From: Chinchilla lanigera
Lineage: Eukaryota > Chordata > Mammalia > Rodentia > Chinchillidae
DNA: 64,000 bases
Assembly (NCBI RefSeq): GCF_000276665.1
Contig: NW_004955447.1
Location: 12,844,853-12,908,852 of the forward strand
Direction: 5' to 3'
The notes beneath the pieces were generated by a model. That model was not told the DNA's origin and ran no database searches. It saw only the letters and a program-made list of their open reading frames with translations. Shown piece after piece: positions 37,440-49,173 of this stretch (the first letter of the stretch is position 1; each line of letters starts with the position of its first letter). A program made the translations under genes and the position numbers.

Positions 37440-39405
37440 CCAATTGTTACAAGAGAATTTCTTTAAAGTGGGAGAAAGACAGTATGAGACAACAAAAGAG
37501 TCTAAGACTGCCAACAAAAGAAAGCCACACTTAAAAGAAAATACCCAGAGTGTTACTGAAATTAAGGTTCAGTTACAACAGGCGACACACATTCTTCAAA
37601 CACGCTTTGTGTCTGTAGAAATCAGCTACCCAGTGGAGCTGTGAAAGTCCAAAACTGCTTCACTACATGGAAACCAAGAATCCTACATTTACAAAAATGC
37701 TTTAGAGATTTAAAAAAAAAAAACAATGAACATGAAGAACAGAAGCAAATATTGAAGGCTACTACATCATCAAATGTGCCTGCAATGGGAATATCATTTT
37801 TCACTAATTGTGGCTAATTGTGTTGGTGAAGGTAAGACACCCTTTACACTGGTGAAGACTTGATTCTGCCTGCTACTTAGGACACTTGCAGTGAACTTCT
37901 AGGAGAAGCTGCAATTCAAAAGTTGGCATGTGTTCTTCATATGGCTTGCAACTCAACCCTAAGACTGATAGAATAGCAGAGGATACTGAGGTATAATTGT
38001 TAGGATTGATTAGTTGGTATGGTACCCAATCCAGGTTGAGGAGTTTGACAATGTTGACCAGAAAGCAAGAATTAATATTTTTGCCCCACATATTTTTCAG
38101 GAGGATGTAGATGAAGATATGTTTTTACTTTTGCCCCAAATCCACAGCTGCAGAATTATTCAACTCTTTGAATGATTACCTATTAGAACAATGGAAATTT
38201 TGTGGATTATTGTGTGGCTAAAAGGGACAGCTTTCTGGTTTTACTAGCTGGTGCAGAGAGGTAGCTTCTGAATGGAGTTGATGCACTGCGTCCTCCAGGG
38301 AGAAATGGTGGCTCACCAAACTGGAATTCCACAACATTTCCCAGGATGTGACTGAGACTGTAAGCCACATTAAAGTATGTGCCTCTAAGCCAGGTTTTCA
38401 TGTAGCTCCATGAGGAGGTGGATGCTGCAGATACACGGATGCAGATACACAGAACCAAGATGAGTTCCTAAAGGAAGAGGACCGGCCAGAGGTTTTGAGT
38501 TCTGAAAACCACTCCAAGGTTTTCTCTTAGGGAAAAGCCACCACTGGCAGCGTATGTCACTGACACAGAGTTGGTTGAAGAGCTTGCTTACTCATGTGAC
38601 ACATTCGACCTGCTCAACAAGCTCTGTCACTGCAGGGGAGAATGACAACAGCATTCAAGTGAACAGAAAGTGCCTGGATTAAGGCCCAACTGGAATTAAG
38701 TGGATGACAATTAAACACTAGGGTTTTTGATATGTCTCAAACATGCACAGAAATTTTGCAACAGAATGAACCAGGGCCTTCTCTCTGCCCGCTGGTGCAT
38801 GATGAGCTATCTCCGCTTTCAGAACAGTGTGAGTGTCACTTCCTAAACACAAAAGAATCCTGTAACATTAGAAAGCGATGGATCTGTAACCCGTTTCTGA
38901 ATAAACTGGGTGAATCGACTTCATCCGTTAGAATAAAATCCACTGCCTGATGTCATAAATTATAGTGGCCTTAAGAGTATGTGTCAAAAGATGTCAAATT
39001 TCCATATGTTCTAGATTAAAGCCGCAGTGTGATATCCTAAGATTGCCGCAAAAGCACCGAAAAACCTGGTCCCTTTCCATCATTCTCTTTGTGGAGCCAG
39101 ATGTTGTGCAGTGACAGGCGCAAAAATGAGCTTAAGAAGGACCCTAGACGTAAGCAAAATGCTGTGGTTGTCACTCTTTACCATCACCATTTAGTTGCAG
39201 GAAAAAAAGCTAAGGGTTCCCGCTGACTTTACATTATGCCGACTTGTGTGATTATTTCATGACACTCTATAATGGAATGATAATAGAAATAAAGTACACA
39301 ATAAGTGCAGCGTGCTCGGATCATCCCAAAGCCGCCCCACACTGGTCTGTGGGAAATTGTCTCTAGGAAACAATCCCTGTGCCAAAAAACCAATAATACC
39401 TTCTG
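37440..39405 (+). mobile_element. Decayed hAT transposon with near full-length transposase (Charlie8-like)
   Basis: Translation in shifting frames follows a BED-finger hAT transposase from end to end. A BED-like region lies at 37570-37690 ('TGDTHSSNTLCVCRNQLP', then 'LLHYMETKNP'), with one Cys-loop residue lost and the last His changed. Next come 'NEHEEQKQILKATTSSN' (37730), 'GEGKTPFTL', 'GEAAIQKLACVLHMA' (37905), 'IFQEDVDEDMF' (38090), 'NISQDVTETVSHIKVCA' (38325), 'DTFDLLNKLCHCRGE' (38605) and 'EPGPSLCPLVHDEL' (38770). The C-terminal dimerisation region follows at about 38970-39210, including 'YPKIAAKAPKNLVPF' and 'MSLRRTLDVSKML'. 39230-39405 matches the 3' non-coding end of this transposon type ('atagaaataaagtacacaat', 'ggatcatcccaaagccgcc', 'aatccctgtgccaaaaaa'). 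Frameshifts and stops are many, so it is inactive. Relatives include the transposon part of GTF2IRD2 and ZBED5. A processed copy of such a gene is the alternative; the 3' non-coding end argues for the transposon. Confidence 0.75.
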
Positions 39406-40109
39406 CATTTTATGGACTGCATAACCTTCACAGCTGTCTCTTAAATAGGTAATCACGCACGAGGTGGGGCCAGGAAGACCATCGCTCAGTCCCCTTCACA
39501 TACAGGATTTTTTGATGGTGACTAATTGTGTGTAGAATTTCCCAAATGAGCTTAAAAGAAACTGTATATTGTCTTTAGCTGTCCTAGGGACACATCTCGC
39601 TCACTTTAGCAGTTCACCCAGAGTGGGGTCTGAGGCTGGCTGATTTCTATTATCTGTACATTAATTAGAGCAAAGTACCAGGTTTGTGACTCTTGATCTC
39701 AATACCTAAACTTCTAGCAACGTTCAAGGTTGATCTTTCAAATTTACTAATATCACCACCTTAGAGTGTACAACTTTTTACAATTTACAGTGAACATGCA
39801 GAAAAGACAGAAATAAGCACAGGTATTCTATTTTTAGAGACTCTAAAAATACCTCTGTCCAATAAGTCATTAGTTTGCCCTTCTCACCACTTAGAAAATT
39901 TGAGAATGGCAGATTTTTATGGGAGGCTTACACTAAAGAACAATACTGAAGTTATAATAAAGCAGTGCCTATTCTTTGCTGCTTTGCATTTGATCTTTTA
40001 TTTTAAATGTCTATAAAATCTATGCATATACATAATTTCAAAAGCAAAAGATGGCATGTTTTCCTGATAACAGGTTACTAAGAAAATCGTAAGGTAAAAA
40101 TGACAGCCC
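39406..40109. other. Unique sequence
   Basis: Nothing recognised. Confidence 0.45.
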
Positions 40110-40555
40110 TTACATTGATGAGGATTTCTTTTGTCTTAACATGAGAGGAAGATTATTCGGCTCACGGTTTTAGAGGTTCACGGTCAGCTGGCCCGATTGT
40201 TTTGGACCTGTGGCCACACATCATGACAGCAGCACACGGTGGAGCAGAAGTGCTCACCTCTTGGCTTAAAAGCTAAACAGAAGAGCCAGGGATATAGCTC
40301 AGCGGCACAGCACTCGCATGGAAAGCTTGAGGTAGTGAGTTTTATTCCCAGTACCCCCCTCCAAAAAAAAAGCTAGAGAGACGAATAGCAAGGGGCTAGG
40401 TTCCCTCTCTCCCCTCCAGGTCCTGGCTTCAGTCACCTAAAAACCTCCCTCCAGACCCAGCTCTTAAAGGTCCCAAAATCTCCTCAAAGAACCAAGCTGA
40501 AGACCAACCCTTCAGTACGTGGGCCATCGGGGAACACTTAAGATTTAAACCACAG
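40110..40555 (-). repeat. MaLR-type LTR (antisense), split by an ID SINE
   Basis: 'ggctcacggttttagaggtt', 'cacggtggagcagaagtgct', 'cacctcttggcttaaaagc', then after the SINE 'cctccagacccagctcttaa' and 'gtacgtgggccatcggggaa' follow MaLR LTR order in reverse. Confidence 0.65.
40284..40370 (+). mobile_element. ID-type SINE nested in the LTR
   Basis: 'agccagggatatagctcagc', a B-box-like 'gaggtagtgagttttattcc' and tail 'ctccaaaaaaaaa'. 'aaaagctaaacag' before and 'aaaagctagagag' after look like a mutated duplication. Confidence 0.85.
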
Positions 40556-40769
40556 CAGATATTATTTCTTTAATTTTAGATTCCTGATGTGGACAATTCC
40601 ATTATGGTTACATCAGGTGCTAAAACTTTGAAAACTTGGTAAAGGGTATCTACAATGTATTATAGTATTTTTGGAGAATTTTTGAAACTATAAAATGTTC
40701 TCAAATGAAAAGGTTACAAGATAAAGACAATTGCATCTTAACTAATATGTATCCACATTGCATGAAAAG

Positions 40770-40920
40770 TTTCTTTTTTATTAGTACATGTTCACAGTAC
40801 CTGCAGTTTACAGTCATCTTGGGGGAGAGACGTATGTACATAATTCCACTCGCTTCTTTTCCTAATGCCCCCTCCCTCCCTCCTTGTCTACTTCCCCCTC
40901 CCCTTTTTCATTATTGATAT
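40770..40920 (-). repeat. Possible L1 3' UTR remnant (antisense)
   Basis: 'ttctttttttattagtacat' followed by a C/T-rich run ('ccccctccctccctccttg') resembles the antisense poly-A end and G-rich 3' UTR of rodent L1. No ORF2 sequence follows. Confidence 0.3.
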
Positions 40921-40934
40921 TACTTATTGAGTAA

Positions 40935-41122
40935 ATTTCACCCAATTTACTCACTTCAAGTATCACACAAAACAAACCTATATACATAATAAATCTATTA
41001 CAGAAGTAATGAGTCAAAAATAACAAGAAAGTTAATATAACATATCACCACTTGAAAGAAAGTAGAAAAATAATTCAAATTTATTCAAATAGCAACAAGC
41101 CTGGGGTACATCATCTTGCATA
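40935..41122 (+). repeat. Local duplicated segment, copy A
   Basis: 'atttactcacttcaagtatc', 'caaaaataacaagaaagtta', 'acttgaaagaaagtagaaaa' and 'attcaaatagcaacaa' recur in the same order at 42015-42184. The unit is otherwise unknown to me. Confidence 0.85.
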
Positions 41123-41800
41123 ATTACAGCATAGCATGTTCGTACTCACTGAGGTTATAAGGTGCCTGCACATGTGCATCTTTTTTCCACTTATTTCCCC
41201 TCCACTTCCTTTTGTCCCTCACCCTTGGGCTCTTGTACCTGGAAGCATAAGCTTCAAGAGAGAAAAAATATAAGTGTCATATCTACCATGGAATAAAAAG
41301 ACAAGGAAGGCATCTACTGTGTTAAAATCAAGGACAGTGGATTTATAAGTGGTGAATGATTAGCTATTTTATTTAGTTGAATGTATTCAGTACATTAGAG
41401 ACTTTCTCTTTTCACTGTTGAATGCTTTGGAACTCAGTAAGAGTTCAATTATTTAAATCAATTAAGGATTTTACAAATATGAGATATCTTTTCATGTGAG
41501 TTAAGTCTTCACAACAGGAGACTCGTCAGAATCCATTTGGATAAATGACACTGGATTCTTTAGCACTACAACTTCAAGGTAAGATAGCACACTTGAGAAT
41601 GCTGTAAGCTGAATATTGATGTAAAGAAGGTAGCCAGGGGACCAGCATACTTTAAGATAAATTGCAGCATTATATATAGAAAATGAAATTGAATTACAGC
41701 AGTGCATATAATACATCCTTCCTTAAAATTTTAATGTCATTTCTAAAGCATTATGATGCTCTTGGGTATGTATCTCTTATTTTTATTTAATAAATCTGTA
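41123..41800. other. Unique sequence between the duplicated segments
   Basis: The frame at 41501-41716 (71 codons, minus) has no domain and is not called. Confidence 0.45.
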
Positions 41801-41804
41801 TCTC

Positions 41805-41905
41805 TTAAATATATATAATATAATATATAAATATATTATATAATATATTGTATAATATAATATATATTATGTAATATATTATATATAATCATATATATGA
41901 TTTCT
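41805..41905. repeat. AT-only, partly palindromic low-complexity tract
   Basis: About 100 bases composed almost only of A and T in ata/tat arrangements, able to fold on itself. It lies between the two duplicated segments. Confidence 0.85.
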
Positions 41906-42014
41906 TTTTATCCCAGAATTATAATTTACAGTACAATATGAGTAAATACTCTTTGTTTGCAAGTAGAACTTCAATGCTAATATTATCTAGCAGGAAATAT
42001 AGTTTTAGAGCTGC

Positions 42015-42184
42015 AATTTCACCAATTTACTCACTTCAACTATAACACAAAATAAATCTATATATGTATGTACTAAGACAAAAATAACAAGAAAATTGAT
42101 ACAACATATCATCTCTTGAAAGAAAGTAGACAATTCAGCTTGATTCAAATAGCAATCAAAGCTGGTCTATATGATCTTTCATAA
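42015..42184 (+). repeat. Local duplicated segment, copy B
   Basis: 'atttactcacttcaactata', 'caaaaataacaagaaaattg', 'tcttgaaagaaagtagacaa' and 'attcaaatagcaatcaa' match copy A with small indels; by eye roughly four fifths of positions agree. Confidence 0.85.
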
Positions 42185-43734
42185 ATAAAGAACAAAAACA
42201 ATCTACTGGAAATTGTTTGAACAATATTATGAATAAAAAATAATAGTAGAGATAATAAGTGAAGAAGTAATTTTCTTTAATCATAAACATTTAAAGTCAA
42301 TTAAGGTAAATAATTTAAAAAAATTAAAAGTAGATAATAGGCATAGGAATAATTATTCATTACATTACAATAGAACATTATGACATGTGATATTGGCTTT
42401 TATAATAAATTACCCTAGATATCATTATAACAATAAATTGAAGTGTTTTTCTCTACCTGACTTCTCAGTAAACTTGATCCATAAAACAAAATTATCATGC
42501 TCCATTAACTGTGTCTGCCTTAATCACTGAACTATGCCACAAAAAAAAAAGTATTTTCCAGAAATCAACTTATCCTTATATTAGAAATACTCAAGAGGCT
42601 TCACAAATATTTTAATCTATAAGGAAAGTATTAAGAAATATATATTGGGATATGAGAAAATACACTTACATTTTCTTGAGTTTCCATTTACATGAAACAG
42701 GAGTTTTCATTTGCTTAGCTAGGAAAAGAAATGCTGCTTATAATCTACCCTACCCCAAATACCCACTTGGAGATCAATGACAAATGAAGGCACTTAATCA
42801 TGAAGCTGGGGTCATTTTCATAGCTGCACTTAAATTTTTCAAGATAGAAAGAAGAGACCTTTCTAGGAATTCTACTAGGTATAAAAACACTGAGTATTTA
42901 CACTGTGTAGGCAGGAATTTTTTTTAAAAAAAGGTAGATTGATTTCCAAATTCCAGTCCAGTATGTAAAAAGCTCTGAAGTTGTCACTGTATTTTAACAA
43001 CAAATAAAAAGCTGAACTTGCAGAAAACAATTCCTCCTAAATCTATCATAGGAGTGAGATCATAGGGTAAAGTGGTGCCTCCAAAACTGAACAGACATAG
43101 TTAGCACAGGAATTCCCAACTTCTAGAAGTAGAAATCCCCATGTGAGTCAGTACTGGGTTTGAGCAGCTACTGAACTGCAATTGAGGAATTCCTGAAGCG
43201 CTCTGCAGATAACATTGGCAGTTAAAAGTTCTGGGGTGACTCTTTCACTTCTTGACCTCCACACCTATCCAAGTTTTACCTTGTGGAGCTCTGCTAGACT
43301 GTTTCATCAACCATCAGAGAAAAATCCCCTCATCCTTCCATGGGAGAGAGAAAAAAATGAATTACTGTATGTTGCACATAGCCAAATACTCTGTTTTACT
43401 AAAGTATGCCATTATTTATAAAGTCCTATCTTCTTTATTTAACCAGAGCCTAACATGCTGGGGTTTCATCAAAGTCCCTGACCTAGGGGAAGGGAAATGT
43501 CCAATAGCAAGCCACTCTCCCGTCCTGGCACACCTCAGTGATGAGGAGCTGTGGTACCAGGAGGAACCTGTAACATTCACAGTTCCGATTTACATGCTCC
43601 ATAAAATACTGTCTCAATCACAGAACTAAAGCGTGTTTCTCCTCCCTCACATTACTATAGGCCTATTTGTACTATTCATTTTACCCTGTAGCTCATGCCT
43701 GACTCTTAATTACAAGATGTTCTAAAAGGCAAAA
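42185..43734. other. Unique sequence
   Basis: The 125-codon plus-strand frame at 43252-43629 has no recognised domain, no clear coding bias and an overlapping 68-codon frame. I do not call it as a gene. Confidence 0.45.
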
Positions 43735-44445
43735 GCCACAGTCTGATAAAATAGCAGTTTTCAGAAACAAATATGGCAGGGATATTAATATCATCAGACC
43801 AGAAATTCAAAACAATTAAAGCTTAGGGAGGTGATAAGTAAGCAGACAGCATTCAAGAACGCATGCACAATATAAACAGAGAGAGCAAATTTCTAAGAAA
43901 AAGAAGCTATGCTAGAGATTACTAAAGTAGAAATGAAAGGGTCTCTGATGGGCTTTTCTCAGAAAAGAATTTCTGAGCTTGAGAATGCCTCAGTATGCAG
44001 GTCTAACACTGAAAGCAAACAGAAAATGACTTAATAGTAAAGAATGGACTGCACTATCAACAGCACAACTGCAACAAAGAATGAAATGAGAAATGAATGA
44101 GGGGGCAGAAAATAAGATTTGAAAAATGATGATTGAGAATTTCTCAGATCAATATCAGACATCAAACCAAAGATCCAAACAGTTCACAGAAAACCATCCA
44201 AGATAAATGCTAAAAATAAAAATATTAAAAACACAAAATTAAAGGAAAGTAAAAATGTCTTGAAAGAATTCAACAGAAGAATAAAACCTTACCTATACAG
44301 AATTAAAAAAGAAAGAAAAGGAAAAAACTGCTGGGTCCTGGCCTAGGACCTACAGTGAGTACCACTCAAAATAGTGGTTTTGAATACCACTGTACTCAAA
44401 GGTACAGTGACAGAGTAACACATGGACAAGATATACACACTGTAG

Positions 44446-44550
44446 GGGGCTGGGGATTTAACTCAGCAGCACAGCACCTGCCTGGCAAGTGCAAGGTCGT
44501 GAGTTCAGTTCCCGGTACTGGAAAGAAAAACAAAAACAAAAACAAAAAAA
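44446..44550 (+). mobile_element. ID-type SINE with 16-bp duplication
   Basis: 'gggctggggatttaactcag', 'aaggtcgtgagttcagttcc', then 'aaaaacaaaaacaaaaacaa'. The flanks 'gatatacacactgtag' (44430-44445) and 'gatatacacaccgtag' (44551-44566) differ at one base. Confidence 0.97.
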
Positions 44551-44633
44551 GATATACACACCGTAGCTACAAAGGGCACCAGGATGGTCAGAACCTAGTG
44601 ACAGGCTAGAAGCAGGAGGCATACTGTCCTCAG

Positions 44634-44720
44634 CCTTTTACTAGGTGCACAGCGTGATGTGGTTGCCCTAGTAAAAGGGAAGCCCTACAGGGTTGCCCTA
44701 GTAAAAGGTTGCCCTACAGG
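44634..44720. repeat. Small direct and inverted repeat cluster
   Basis: 'ggttgccctagtaaaagg' occurs at 44661-44678 and 44691-44708. 'ccttttactagg' at 44634-44645 is the exact inverse of 'cctagtaaaagg' within both, so a hairpin is possible. Confidence 0.85.
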
Positions 44721-45095
44721 AAGCAGTAGGGTGAACTGCTGATGTGATCAAGGTTCAAGGACTGAGGAACAATGCTTTTCTGGAAAAGCACACAGGACTG
44801 ATCAGGGTTAACTAGTAACCTAATTGTCTGCTAACTGCTACTACCGAGCTGGAAGGAATTTGCATGAGTGAAGTCCTCAGCAGCCATGTTACCTTGCTTT
44901 GAGGGAGAAATAACTTCATAGACTGCAGGTCTTGGCTCTGGCTTTTGGCTTAAAGATTAATCTGTCCTTAAGCCAGCTGGGTGTCTCCTCACAAGTCATG
45001 TAGTTCTAGGATAGAATCTTGATTTATTTTTGTGCCAATTTATGAAGATTAATTATTGCCTACTCTGTACCACATCAAGCTTGTCCTCAGTGAGG

Positions 45096-45540
45096 GAAAG
45101 AAAAGAAAAGTAAAGAAAAGAAAAGAAANNNNNNNNNNNNNNNNNNNNNNNNNNNNNNNNNNNNNNNNNNNNNNNNNNNNNNNNNNNNNNNNNNNNNNNN
45201 NNNNNNNNNNNNNNNNNNNNNNNNNNNNNNNNNNNNNNNNNNNNNNNNNNNNNNNNNNNNNNNNNNNNNNNNNNNNNNNNNNNNNNNNNNNNNNNNNNNN
45301 NNNNNNNNNNNNNNNNNNNNNNNNNNNNNNNNNNNNNNNNNNNNNNNNNNNNNNNNNNNNNNNNNNNNNNNNNNNNNNNNNNNNNNNNNNNNNNNNNNNN
45401 NNNNNNNNNNNNNNNNNNNNNNNNNNNNNNNNNNNNNNNNNNNNNNNNNNNNNNNNNNNNNNNNNNNNNNNNNNNNNNNNNNNNNNNNAGGGAAGGGAAG
45501 GGAAGGGAAGGGAAGGGAAGGGAAGGGAAGGGAAGGAAGG
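45096..45540. repeat. Purine-rich (AAAAG)n/(GGGAA)n array around an assembly gap
   Basis: The left side is aaaag-type repeats (45098-45128) and the right side is a regular 5-bp 'gggaa' array (45489-45537). 360 N lie between (45129-45488). The three long frames here are artefacts of N and simple repeat. Confidence 0.95.
45129..45488. other. Assembly gap (360 N)
   Basis: A run of N inside the purine-rich repeat. Such arrays often fail in assembly. Confidence 0.99.
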
Positions 45541-46467
45541 AGGAAATGTGCATCAAAATTCGCCAGAGCCATGAGAACAATAGATTAGAGTGAAGTGTTA
45601 TTGGTTTTGAAGGAAAATACCTACAAACCTAGAAAATGATATTTTGTGAAATTATTTAAAACTAAAGGGGAATTATATCCTTGATATAGACAACGTGAAT
45701 AGGCCTGTATTTATCAATAAAGTTGAATCAATAATTGATACATTTCCCAAGCAGAAAGAAGAGGTGCTAATAGGTTTACTGATGAATTCAAATGAACATT
45801 TAATGAAGAAATTTTATCAAACTCCTCTAATCTCTGCCAGAAACAGAAGTAGACAACCTGATTCCTATCTCACTCAGTGAGTTGACCATTGCCTTATGAA
45901 CAAAACTAGAGCAAAAAATTAGAAAAAAGGAAAATTATGGATCAATATTTCTCATGAACATAGATTCAAAATCTTCAGCAAAATATTAAAAAATTATATC
46001 CAATTGTAATTTTAAAAACTAAACATAATGACAGTCATATTTATTTCATACTTTCACTTGACATTCATAAATCAATTAATTTAATCCATCCCATCAACAG
46101 ACTAAAGAAACAAATCTTATGGTCACTCCATTTAATCCACAGAAAGTATTTGACCAAATCCAATAATCATTTATCATAAAGCACACATTGAACAATAACT
46201 GCCTAGAAACTTCCTGAACTTAAAGAGTATCTCCATAAATCTCACAGTTAACACTGTACTTGAGCATTAGAAACTTTAAATTTTCCAGTTTAGTTCAGGA
46301 ATGTCCCTAATCCATGTTGCTTTTCAGCATCACACTGAGAACCCTCACTTATGCAATCAAACAATACATATAAACAAAAGGTATATTACAGAGATGAAAG
46401 AGAGTGATCTATGTTCACAGTTGAACTTATGAACCTAAGTAAAAATGACAAATAAAAAATTGACATA

Positions 46468-46735
46468 ATTTCTTTTATTTTAAAGAGAATAGTAAAAAAA
46501 AAAGGAACAATATCAAAATACAAAACAAAGCAAGGACGTAAAAATGATATGGGCTTTCAAACCAAATGATAGGGATTAACTGCAGTTGTTTTATTACCTA
46601 TTGTTATCTTCAGTGAAGTTGCTCAGATTACCAGATGTAAGAATGGAAGATTCATCAATTTGTGTTGTCTTCAGACATGTATGAAAACATATATTTCTGA
46701 TAAACTTGTGCTTAGCAAAAAGTTGTCAGGCAAAC
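46468..46735 (-). mobile_element. Younger L1 3' UTR fragment inserted in the old L1
   Basis: 'tttcttttattttaaagaga', then 'acctattgttatcttcagtg' and 'gttgctcagattaccagatg' match the L1 3' UTR at 54.67-54.85 kb. Only the tail end is present. Confidence 0.7.
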
Positions 46736-46754
46736 ATGAAAAATTAAGGAACCA

Positions 46755-46985
46755 ACAAATAAGGAAATATGAAAATTATTTATTAAATAATCATATGCCA
46801 ATGCATAAGCTAGTTTATTTTAACTGCATTACCTCATTTGACCATAACAAATTTCCTGCAAGATATCACTGAAACAATTTACTAGAGCAGCAAATGAAAC
46901 ATTGAAGAAAATTGAATATCTTGACTTAAGTCATGCAACTAGTCATTTTTAGAGTTTATATTTGGGCACACCTAAGCTCTCTTTA
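46755..46985 (+). mobile_element. MIR-like SINE
   Basis: 'attatttattaaataatcat', 'aactgcattacctcatttga', 'gatatcactgaaacaattta' and 'ttgacttaagtcatgcaact' follow MIR order (atttattgagca, then attaactcatttaat, then gatgaggaaactgag, then taacttgcccaaggtca). The copy is heavily diverged. Confidence 0.55.
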
Positions 46986-49044
46986 AGACTATCCAATAAA
47001 AATAGCTGAACGACACTAAAAAGAAAATATTATTTAGCACCCACTATCAAAAAAATATTACATAACTTACTGCTACCACAGAGTCAATGCATATTAACTA
47101 TCAAACAGCAACACCGACAATGTCATTCAAAGAACAATACCATTTACATTAGTACCTTGACAAAGAAATTCTTGAGTAGAAACCTAACAATATGCAAAAG
47201 GTCTACAAGAGAAAAATCACAAAATTCTATTGAAAGGAATCAAAGAGGAACAAAAATGGAGCTATGTTTCATGATCATGAATAGAAAAATGATATTAAGA
47301 TTCAGTTCTGAATATGATCCATAAATCCACAGTTATGCCAGTAAAAACCTCAGTAAGCTCCTTTGTGGATATGGACAAATAGATTCTGAATTTAATATCA
47401 AAAGATCAAAAACCAATAACAGCAGCACAGCACTGAAGATGATGAAGAGAGTTCAAGGTCTGAATTACCTAATTACAGCAACCAGAATAAGTCTACAGTA
47501 ATTGAAATAGTGTGGTGTTGGTGATATAATATACAGATAGAGCAGTGTAATAGAATACAGATTGCAAAGCTCAGAAACAGCCCTATATGAATCAAGAGAA
47601 CTGATTTCTGACAAAGAATAAGGAAATATAAAGGGGTAAAGATAACATTTCAAGAAATGATGTGACAACTGGATATTGAAATGCAAAAAAAAGAAAGAAT
47701 CTAGATGTAGATCTTACATGCTTCATAAAACTAAATATAGGTGAGAAACTTATATGCAAAACATAAAACAAGAAAACTCTTGGCAGATAACATAGTAGAA
47801 AATCTAGTAGACCAGTGATGACTTCTTAGGTGGAACATGAAAAACATAATACATGAGAGAAAAAATGTTACCCTAGAGCTCATTAGGATTAAATTTCTAT
47901 TTTGTGAGAGACATTATGAAGCAAATGAAATGATGATCCACAGAACATATTTACAAAGTTGTGTGTTATACAGAACTGTTATTCAAAGTATCAATAGAAC
48001 TTTTACAACTGCACAACAAGGTAGCAAATAGCTATATTTTTTAAAAAAATACCAAACACCCTAACAGATACCTCACCAAGAAAATAGACAAATGGCACCT
48101 AGGTGTACAAATAACCTTCCACTCCATATGTTATCAGAAACATACATGGTGGAAAAAGAAGACACCACTGCACACATCTTAGAACGGACAAATTCCAGAG
48201 CACTAATACCATGGACATGAAAAATCAGAAATGACATTCCATTCTGGAGGCAATGCAAATTAACACAGCTATTTTGCAAAGTAGTTTGGTGATGTCTTAC
48301 AAAACTAAGCATACTTCTTGTCTGACATTCGCACTGCCTGCTCCTTGATATTTGCTCATAACACTTAAGTATCTGTGGCCACAGAAATATCTGCATGTGG
48401 AATTTTCCAACATCTTTTTTGTAGTTTCCAAACTTAGAAGCAATTAAAATACCTTTGGTAGGTTAATGGATAAACTGTTGTTCTGGGGAAAATAAAATAT
48501 TATTCAACATTAAAAAATTATCAAGCTATGAAAAAACATCATAGGTATTTAAAAACCTATTACTAAGTAAAAGAAATAAGCCTGAAAAGGAAATACACTA
48601 TTTAATACCAACTATATGACATCTTAGAAAAGTCAAACTATGATTAAGTGGAAAAGATCATTGATTTTCAGGGATCTCTGTGGAGACAGAAAAGAATAGG
48701 CAGAACACAGGATGTTTTGAGCAGTTAAACTATTCTGTGTGATACTAAGATGGTGAATATATGTGAGTATATATTTGTTTAAATCCATAGAATGTACAAG
48801 ACAAAAACTGAACCCTACTGAAAGAGATCATTGACTTTGAGAGATAATGCTGCATAAAAGTGGCGATCATTGGTTGACCTACTCTAGAGGAGATTTTGCT
48901 AACAGAGAGAATACACATGCACGGGGACTAGAAGTATATAGACAATTTCTGTACTTCAGCTTATGTTTGTCATGGGAATAAAATGTCTCTGAAAATAAAA
49001 TCTGTTATAAAAAAGAAGAGCACTTGAGATAAAATTAACTCAAT

Positions 49045-49159
49045 GTTGCTGGGGGTGGTAGTGCACGCCTGTATTCCCTGCACTCCAGCCCTAAGGCATG
49101 AGGTTTGCTACATCTAAGGCCAGCCTGGACTACATAACAAGATCCTGTCTCAAAAAGAA
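49045..49159 (+). mobile_element. B1-type SINE with 14-bp duplication
   Basis: 'gctgggggtggtagtgcacg', 'cctgtattccctgcactcca', 'aaggccagcctggactacat' and 'gatcctgtctcaaaaagaaa' are a 7SL-derived B1. 'aaaattaactcaat' occurs at 49031-49044 and 49160-49173. Confidence 0.95.
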
Positions 49160-49173
49160 AAAATTAACTCAAT

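Larger units (their letters stand above)
43735..49012 (+). mobile_element. Old plus-strand L1 (L1M/L1ME-type), interrupted
   Basis: 5' region at about 43740-44330 with the 'gagaatttctcagatcaata' and 'gacatcaaaccaaagatcca' pattern of old L1 leaders. ORF2 remnants at about 45695-46320: 'FPKQKEEVL', 'KKFYQTPL', then 'ISHEHRFKIFSKIL', which parallels the conserved 'SLMNIDAKILNKIL' run. C-terminal ORF2 at 47000-48420, and a 3' UTR ending 'gaaaataaaatctgttataa' near 49010. Interrupted by an ID SINE, a purine-rich array with an N gap, a reversed L1 tail and a MIR. All frames are broken. Confidence 0.7.

Noticed and set aside
37440..39405. Active ZBED-type host gene
   Set aside because: Reading requires many frame changes and crosses several stops; a BED-finger cysteine-loop residue is lost and the last histidine is changed.
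43252..43629. 125-codon plus-strand frame as a possible gene
   Set aside because: No recognisable domain, an overlapping frame of 68 codons on the same strand, AT-biased context, and no splice or promoter features.
45489..45540. CRISPR-like regular array
   Set aside because: A 5-bp simple repeat with no spacers, in mammalian DNA.
45053..45580. Three long frames (161-175 codons) on both strands
   Set aside because: Most residues are unknown because of the N gap, and the rest is simple repeat.
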